This document shows positions 23,133 through 28,282 of a stretch of DNA of 28,282 nucleotides, one piece after another (within the stretch, counting starts at the first letter, position 1; each line of letters begins with the position of its first letter). The notes beneath the pieces were generated by a model. That model ran no database searches and had not been told where the DNA came from. It was given only the letters and a program-made list of their open reading frames with translations. This DNA is from a virus. The stretch is taken from IMG/VR virus record IMGVR_UViG_3300001533_000703, positions 1 to 28,282 of that record; one strand, written 5' to 3'. The position numbers and the translations under genes were made by a program.

Positions 23133-26100
23133 TCCTGTAAAGGTAGAGAAATACAGTTTTGAATCACCTCATGGCGTATCCCTCCAACAGATATATAATG
23201 AATCAAAGATAAAGGTACCGATAGAGCAATGTGTATTCGTTGTTAACGATTCTATTATATCTGACTTTGCGCATATCCCAAAAGATAACAGTATTGTGAC
23301 AATTAAGGCTATTCCTGCTGGTGAGGTTGCCAGTACCGTTTTTGGTCTTGCCTCTAGTATAGTTGGCGGTGCCGTGGTTGGTGGCGCTATTGGGGGTCCT
23401 TTAGGGGCTGTTATTGGCGGTTTTGTCGGTGCCCTTAGTTTTTTTATAAATTATACAGCTACGCCGGATGCAGTAAAGAGTAATTATTCTTTTGCCGGTT
23501 CTCAGAACAGATCAGCACAATATGAAGTGGTTCCTGTTGTGTATGGCACCACAAAAATAGCTCCTAGTTTTGGTGGCAGTGACTATACAGAATATGTAGA
23601 ATCCGGGAATACAAAAGATTGTTATCTTCATCAATTATACATTCTTGGCTATGCTCCTACTAAAGTAGAAAGTGTATCTATAGGGGATATCCGTATTGCG
23701 TATAGAGATGGTACAGATACTCTTGTATACGACACTGCGAATAATTTAGACCCTGTGTTAGAGATTATTGATGATGGTGTTTTTACAGGCACAAATTATC
23801 CTTACCAAACATCAGAGAGCCATGTAAGTGTTGTATGCACCTATGAGACTCCGCAATATTTTACTACTCCTGATAATATTGCCACAATAGATATAGAATT
23901 GGGCTTCTTATCAGGACTAGCAACAATAAAAAACAACAATAGTCTTGCTACACGGTCAGTGTCTTTTGATATACATGCTAAACGACATGGGGAGACTACG
24001 TGGAAAGCGTTAGCATTGGGGGCTTCATATGAAGCGAATCAGAGAGAAGCTTTTTACAGGACAAAGACATTTGATTTAGCCTCTGCTTTCTCTGAGACAC
24101 GAGGTCAGTATGATATAAAGATAACAAGAAAGACAGCAGACAGTTCTGACAGCTCTGTGATAGACCAATTGACATTTGTGTCTGCTAGAACATACCAAAT
24201 TGATTCTGCGGGTGATAATGTGGCGCCTGTGGATTCTTCTATCGCTAGTGATCTTGTCTGTATGACGCTTAAGGTTAAAGCTTCTGAGGCTATTTCAGGC
24301 AGTATCGATAACCTTTCTGTGGTTGTCACAAGAAATGTTAATGATTACACAGGGTCTTCTCCTGATACTGATGATTCTAGTAATTGGACAGTACAGGAGA
24401 CGCACAACCCTGCTTCTATGTTTCTTGATGTATTACAAAATGAATTATTAGCACAGCATCCGGTAGTAGATTCTTTTATTGATTGGGCTAGTTTACAGAA
24501 TTGGCATGTGTGGTGTGATACAAATAACTACACGTGTAACGGTATATTGTTACAAGAGACTACGGTACAGGAAGAATTAAAAAAGATATGTGCTGTGGGC
24601 AGGGCTGAATATGCTATTATAGATGGAAAATACACAATAAAGCAATTTATTGAGCAGGATACTGCGGTGCAGATGTTTACTGCTCGTAATATTCTAAAAG
24701 ATTCTTTTAGCGTTACTCGGTCTTTTGACACAAATCCTGATGGTGTTTCCGTTCAATTTATTAATGCCTCTGTGGGGTATATTGTAGATGAGCGCCAAAT
24801 AAATGATTCGTATACTACAAATCTTTCTATTGAGTATGATTATGTAGACAATGCAGAACAGGCGGGAAACCTAGGACAGGTAGTATTAAATGTTTCTCAA
24901 TTACAAATATTACAGTATCAGTTTGGGGCATCTCTTGATGCTCTTGTGGCCACTCGTGGGGATAAAGTACTGCTTCAGCATGATGGTGCTCTTGTAGGTA
25001 TTACTTCCGGGCGTATAAAAAGCATAGAAGAGGATGGTGCTAATCTTGTTTCCATTACTACGGATGAAACTTGTTTATTAGAAGCCGGTGTATCTTACGG
25101 AGTTACTGTACGTGGTATAACTTCCGGTGGAGATGATGTTTTTGAAACGTTTACATTAGCTACTGTGGCAGTAGATACGTATACAACCACACTTGAGTTA
25201 GATCATTCAGAACCACATAATATTGCCGTGGGGGACTTATTTAGTTTTGGTGAGCTGACATCTGAGACAGTGCCCTGTTTGATCACTAACATACAGTATA
25301 ACGCACAAGGATACGCTACAATCAACGCAGTGGAGTATAATGAGGATGTATACAGCACTAGCGCTGTGGGGGCATGGACAAGCAGTATAACGCCACTGGG
25401 GAGCGCGCAGAATGTAGTTACTACTATGCGGTTTCCTAATGTAGACCAAACACTAGAGTCAATAATAGGGAGACAAAACAATACTCCCACGACTAAGATT
25501 TTTCAAAACCAGCCAACGGTACCTTATAATGTGGGTGATCTTTGGCTTAACGGGGTTTATTTATATGACGCTACAGTTGCTCGTGATGATACTGAATCAT
25601 TTACCATGTCTGATTGGCGGTTACGATCATCTTCGGCTTTTGATGTATTAAACAAGGACACATTTAATATAGCAAACCCTGAATATCGGTGGCAACAGAT
25701 TCCCGGAGATGCCCTACCGTACAACTTACTTACTGCTACTGATTATGATGTGACGAGTGGTGATGCTACCAAAGAGAATTTATTAGTCAATGACGGTACG
25801 GATTGGGAGCCTACGGGCACATTAGAAGCGGTTACTGTAGAAGGGGATGCCATAACAAATGTAGAAACAGAGGGTACGTTTACGAGTGTGTACGCCGTAG
25901 GCAGATATGAAGAAAGCGGATATATGGGAGAGGCATTCACAAATCTTATTGTCAGCCCCGATACTCCCACTACACAAGATGTTGTTATTGACGCCGGAGA
26001 TTATGTGTTACAGTGTTATAGGGGGACTATAACGTGTACGTATGGTGAAGCGTCTTACGGTGTTCCATTAGAATTTACAAGCACCGGCGAAACTCTGACT

Positions 26101-26634
26101 CTCACTATGGCAGACTGTAAATACGGCAGTCTTACGAAGACAAGCTTCATCCCACCGTATGTAAATGGTTCTTTTGTAGCGACATATGACTCTTTGGCAA
26201 TAACAGGAACAACAGCTACAATAAAGGCAAGTATTGTGAATGTGCCTACCGGTAGTTCGTATGGTGGGATTGTTTCATTATATAAAGACGCAAATGATTT
26301 TATAGATTTTTATATGGAAAATAGTAGATTCTATATTAATATAATGGCTAGTGGGGACAGCTTCTTTGAGGATATTACGGATGCTGTTACAGGAGATTAT
26401 ATATTTACTTTTGATTGGACTACAGGAATTATTCTGACGATTAATGGTGCTCCACATAACTATTCAGAAGGGGGTAGTATATATGGTTGGGGGACTAACG
26501 GGTATGGATTTTTAGGAACTGACTACTATGGATTTTCTGACAGTGTCTTGGTAATGGGGGTATTAACAGACGCTTATATAGGGCTTGTTGATGGGAAATA
26601 CATGAATGGGGTAGTAACTGAGGTGGAGGTATAG
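23107..26634 (+). CDS. Central tail hub / host specificity protein (lambda J-like)
   Basis: The 1175-residue protein follows the NlpC gene as in lambda. It begins with a ubiquitin-like region, then a Gly/Ala-rich hydrophobic segment (about residues 70-115, VGGAVVGGAIGGPLGAVIGG), as in J-family proteins, then the YEVVPVVYGTTKIAPSFGG hub signature. Beta-rich domains follow, then a linker (PTVPYNVGDLWLNGVYLY) and a C-terminal lectin-like domain (about 1020-1175) that may bind the receptor. The GTG start at 23107 has GGAG 7 bases upstream and overlaps the NlpC gene; TTG 23110 is a less well-placed alternative. The protein forms the trimeric tail tip. Confidence 0.85.
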   Translation: MLQITIQPNPVKVEKYSFESPHGVSLQQIYNESKIKVPIEQCVFVVNDSIISDFAHIPKDNSIVTIKAIPAGEVASTVFGLASSIVGGAVVGGAIGGPLGAVIGGFVGALSFFINYTATPDAVKSNYSFAGSQNRSAQYEVVPVVYGTTKIAPSFGGSDYTEYVESGNTKDCYLHQLYILGYAPTKVESVSIGDIRIAYRDGTDTLVYDTANNLDPVLEIIDDGVFTGTNYPYQTSESHVSVVCTYETPQYFTTPDNIATIDIELGFLSGLATIKNNNSLATRSVSFDIHAKRHGETTWKALALGASYEANQREAFYRTKTFDLASAFSETRGQYDIKITRKTADSSDSSVIDQLTFVSARTYQIDSAGDNVAPVDSSIASDLVCMTLKVKASEAISGSIDNLSVVVTRNVNDYTGSSPDTDDSSNWTVQETHNPASMFLDVLQNELLAQHPVVDSFIDWASLQNWHVWCDTNNYTCNGILLQETTVQEELKKICAVGRAEYAIIDGKYTIKQFIEQDTAVQMFTARNILKDSFSVTRSFDTNPDGVSVQFINASVGYIVDERQINDSYTTNLSIEYDYVDNAEQAGNLGQVVLNVSQLQILQYQFGASLDALVATRGDKVLLQHDGALVGITSGRIKSIEEDGANLVSITTDETCLLEAGVSYGVTVRGITSGGDDVFETFTLATVAVDTYTTTLELDHSEPHNIAVGDLFSFGELTSETVPCLITNIQYNAQGYATINAVEYNEDVYSTSAVGAWTSSITPLGSAQNVVTTMRFPNVDQTLESIIGRQNNTPTTKIFQNQPTVPYNVGDLWLNGVYLYDATVARDDTESFTMSDWRLRSSSAFDVLNKDTFNIANPEYRWQQIPGDALPYNLLTATDYDVTSGDATKENLLVNDGTDWEPTGTLEAVTVEGDAITNVETEGTFTSVYAVGRYEESGYMGEAFTNLIVSPDTPTTQDVVIDAGDYVLQCYRGTITCTYGEASYGVPLEFTSTGETLTLTMADCKYGSLTKTSFIPPYVNGSFVATYDSLAITGTTATIKASIVNVPTGSSYGGIVSLYKDANDFIDFYMENSRFYINIMASGDSFFEDITDAVTGDYIFTFDWTTGIILTINGAPHNYSEGGSIYGWGTNGYGFLGTDYYGFSDSVLVMGVLTDAYIGLVDGKYMNGVVTEVEV

Positions 26635-27321
26635 ATGGGGTGTATATATGTAATCTCAAATAAAATAAACAATAAGCAATATGTTGGACAAGCTAAGAAT
26701 TTTAAACAGAGAAAACAAAGACATTTATATAATACGTGGAATGATAATAAAAAGACACGTAGTTATCATATGGCTATACATAGGGCTATTCGTAAATATG
26801 GAGAAGATGCTTTTACGTGGGAAATACTTGAGGATAATATTCCTAATGAAAAAATGAATGAATTGGAGATGAAATACATTGCTAAATTAGATACGTTTAA
26901 TTCGGGGTATAACTCAAATACAGGTGGTTCTAGTAGTTTTGGGTACAGGCATGATGCGGAGACTAGAAAACGAATGAGCATTTCTGCAAAAAATAAACCG
27001 CCTGTTAGTGATGCTACAAGAGAAAGATTAAGTAAAGCTAAGAGAGGGCGTACACATTCTAAAGAGACATTAGCAAAGATGCGTGCTGTATTAAACAGTT
27101 CTGAAGTGAAAGCAAGGCGTGTAAATACATTACGTGAGAATAAAAAAGGATGGTTAGCTGTAGATCAATACACCAAAACTGGTGAATTTATCGCTTCATA
27201 TGATAGTTTAGTTATTGCATGTGAGAAAACAGGAGTACATGTATCTTCTATTTGTGATGTATTAAAAGGGCGTTATTTAGCTGCTGGTGGGTTTATATGG
27301 ACATACAAGAATGCTATATAG
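26635..27321 (+). CDS. Free-standing GIY-YIG homing endonuclease
   Basis: The 228-residue protein has the GIY-YIG nuclease (CIYVISN, QYVGQAKNFKQR with R26, and E78 in NELEMKYI), a substitution of Cys for Gly in the first motif, two NUMOD3-type DNA-binding repeats (FGYRHDAETRKRMS, RGRTHSKETLAKMR) and a NUMOD1-like C-terminal helix-turn-helix (SLVIACEKTGVHVSSICDVL). These match segA-like mobile endonucleases that spread into genes lacking the insertion. It starts directly after the J-like stop with GGAGG inside the end of that gene. The host range of its target is unknown, but an adjacent tail gene is the usual target. Confidence 0.9.
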   Translation: MGCIYVISNKINNKQYVGQAKNFKQRKQRHLYNTWNDNKKTRSYHMAIHRAIRKYGEDAFTWEILEDNIPNEKMNELEMKYIAKLDTFNSGYNSNTGGSSSFGYRHDAETRKRMSISAKNKPPVSDATRERLSKAKRGRTHSKETLAKMRAVLNSSEVKARRVNTLRENKKGWLAVDQYTKTGEFIASYDSLVIACEKTGVHVSSICDVLKGRYLAAGGFIWTYKNAI

Positions 27322-27331
27322 GTGTACTACA

Positions 27332-27360
27332 TTGTAAATAAAATCAAAAGATTATATACT
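27332..27360 (+). promoter_or_regulatory. Candidate promoter between the homing endonuclease and the last tail genes
   Basis: TTGTAA (27332-27337), a 17-base spacer and TATACT (27355-27360) match sigma70-type hexamers at 4 and 5 of 6 positions. It would start transcripts near 27367, just before the GAGGTGA ribosome site at 27367-27373. It would keep the small tail genes expressed despite the inserted gene. The score is modest. Confidence 0.4.
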
Positions 27361-27377
27361 ATACAAAGAGGTGATAG

Positions 27378-27566
27378 ATGAGTGATATAGTAGTAACAAC
27401 AAAATATGACGTTATAGCAGTTACCACTACTATGCAGAGTCCATGGGTGGATTGGCACGAGATTGGGTTTGGTGTTGACACATATGGTTATGATGAAGTT
27501 AATTCATATGGATTCTTTGATCATACCTATGCTGATGGTGCTATTGTAGTTACTACTACGGACTAG
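27378..27566 (+). CDS. Hypothetical 62-residue tail-region protein
   Basis: The protein (VTTKYDVIAVTTTMQSPWVD, VDTYGYDEVNSYGFFDHTYA, IVVTTTD) is beta-rich with Thr and Val strands around a Tyr/Gly-rich centre. It resembles short repeats of fibre or baseplate proteins, but I cannot name a family. GAGGTGATAG precedes the ATG. It lies directly after the homing endonuclease and before the BppU-like gene. It could also be a remnant of a longer tail protein displaced by the insertion. Confidence 0.5.
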   Translation: MSDIVVTTKYDVIAVTTTMQSPWVDWHEIGFGVDTYGYDEVNSYGFFDHTYADGAIVVTTTD

Positions 27567-27575
27567 GGGGGTACA

Positions 27576-27899
27576 TTGGCTTTACAAAATTTTAAAATAA
27601 AAACCACTGTTGAGTGGGATATAGAAATAACTGTAGGTGGAGTTGCACCGACATTGACCGTTCTTGATGTCATTACAATCGTGTTAAAGAATCATATAGA
27701 TGATACGGATGAAGAGGCAGTTATTACACAAGTGGGAACAAACACAGCAGTAGATGGAACGGTTCATTTTGAATTTACGCCCACTGACACAGACATAGAG
27801 GCTCGTGTATACTACTATGAGTATAAGTGGGATTCTAATGGTAAAGTTACTATCCCTGAAAGTGGGTTTGTGACGGTTGGTAAGAGAGTTTGGGATTAA
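27576..27899 (+). CDS. BppU N-terminal-like baseplate or tail protein
   Basis: The 107-residue product has an Ig-like beta-sandwich pattern (LTVLDVITIVLKNHIDDTDE, EARVYYYEYKWDSNGKVTIP, SGFVTVGKRVWD). This resembles the N-terminal domain of upper baseplate proteins and other tail fibre connectors. It uses a TTG start (27576) with a strong GGGGGG upstream; no ATG is available in the correct place. It is short, so it may attach a fibre to the tip. The assignment is by pattern only. Confidence 0.6.
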   Translation: MALQNFKIKTTVEWDIEITVGGVAPTLTVLDVITIVLKNHIDDTDEEAVITQVGTNTAVDGTVHFEFTPTDTDIEARVYYYEYKWDSNGKVTIPESGFVTVGKRVWD

Positions 27900-27940
27900 G
27901 ATAAATATACTTTATTATAGAGTGAATAGGAGATGATTAT

Positions 27941-28282
27941 ATGGCAATTAAGCGTTATCTGGAAAATCCAAATATAATAACTGATCTTGATTTTACTCCT
28001 GATGAGGCTACAGGGGTGGAACAAGATGGTTCTATGGCTGTTATACTAGAAAGTGACAGAGCAGATGCATACGCAAGTTACACTACAATAAACGATCTCG
28101 TTAGTACTGACACAGATAAGCCTCTCAGCGCTAATCAAGGTAAGGTGCTGAAAGATGCTTTAGACGACCATATAGCCGAAACTACTGACGCACATGATGC
28201 AAGTGCTATATCTGTAGCAGACTCTGGCGAGATCATCACTGCGACTACAGTTGAAGGTGCACTTGCTGAGAACCGAGCGGCG
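27941..28282 (+). CDS. Tail fibre protein, 5' part
   Basis: The gene starts at ATG 27941 with AGGAGA about 8 bases upstream and runs off the right edge; 114 codons are visible. After a short N-terminal attachment region (MAIKRYLENPNIITDLDFTP), the sequence becomes the repeated fibre pattern LVSTDTDKPLSANQGKVLKD and ETTDAHDASAISV, typical of side tail fibres that bind the receptor or carry an adhesin domain. The receptor-binding end is outside the window. Confidence 0.75.
   Translation, partial: MAIKRYLENPNIITDLDFTPDEATGVEQDGSMAVILESDRADAYASYTTINDLVSTDTDKPLSANQGKVLKDALDDHIAETTDAHDASAISVADSGEIITATTVEGALAENRAA

Noticed and set aside
26620-27380. Similar GAGGT...ATAGATG at both ends of the homing endonuclease gene as an insertion duplication
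   Set aside because: The similarity is explained by ribosome binding site plus start codon context and is too short to call a target duplication.

Overview
The window is the late structural region of a tailed double-stranded DNA phage or prophage with a long non-contractile tail (siphovirus type). It is AT-rich, densely packed on the + strand, and most genes have strong GGAGG-type ribosome binding sites. The gene order is classical: small and large terminase, portal, scaffold, major capsid protein, decoration proteins, head-tail connectors, tail terminator, tail tube, tail assembly chaperones, tape measure, tail tip and fibres. The tail tip set (a DUF1833-like protein, an NlpC/P60 peptidase and a lambda J-like hub) is of the lambda type and suggests a host with an outer membrane. 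The AT-richness and strong Shine-Dalgarno sites would fit a diderm Firmicute, but the host is only an inference.

Layout. Positions 1-65 hold the 5' end of a minus-strand gene. Positions 66-888 are an unusually long intergenic region with a divergent promoter, operator-like repeats, iteron-like repeats and two candidate structured RNA elements. Positions 889-2566 are a three-gene cassette (zinc ribbon, unknown HTH-like protein, HTH-metallophosphoesterase) joined by ATGA overlaps. A consensus promoter (TTGACA-N16-TATAAT) at 2558-2585 precedes the packaging genes at 2606-7620. The large terminase carries a 319-residue class 3 intein inside its Walker A motif. Positions 7598-11669 hold the head genes, 11734-13650 the connectors and tail terminator, 13673-15850 two paralogous tail tube genes, 15873-16591 the frameshifted chaperone pair, 16603-21923 the tape measure gene and 21923-26634 the tail tip. 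A free-standing GIY-YIG homing endonuclease (26635-27321) separates the tail hub from small tail or baseplate proteins and a fibre gene that runs off the end.

The most notable features are recoding or frame-disruption sites. (1) The chaperone pair has a textbook T TTT TTA slippery site with a hairpin just downstream. (2) The major capsid gene is interrupted by an exact 13-bp tandem duplication that creates a TAG stop. The conserved 40-residue C-terminus continues in frame only if the 13 bases are skipped. (3) The tape measure gene starts with 22 codons in one frame and continues for over 110 codons in the -1 frame with no start codon of its own. An A AAA AAC heptamer sits in the correct phase at the junction. 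Items 2 and 3 hit essential genes. They could be real recoding, lesions of a decaying prophage, or assembly errors, and the sequence alone cannot decide.

I saw no tRNA, rRNA, CRISPR array, insertion sequence or attachment site.
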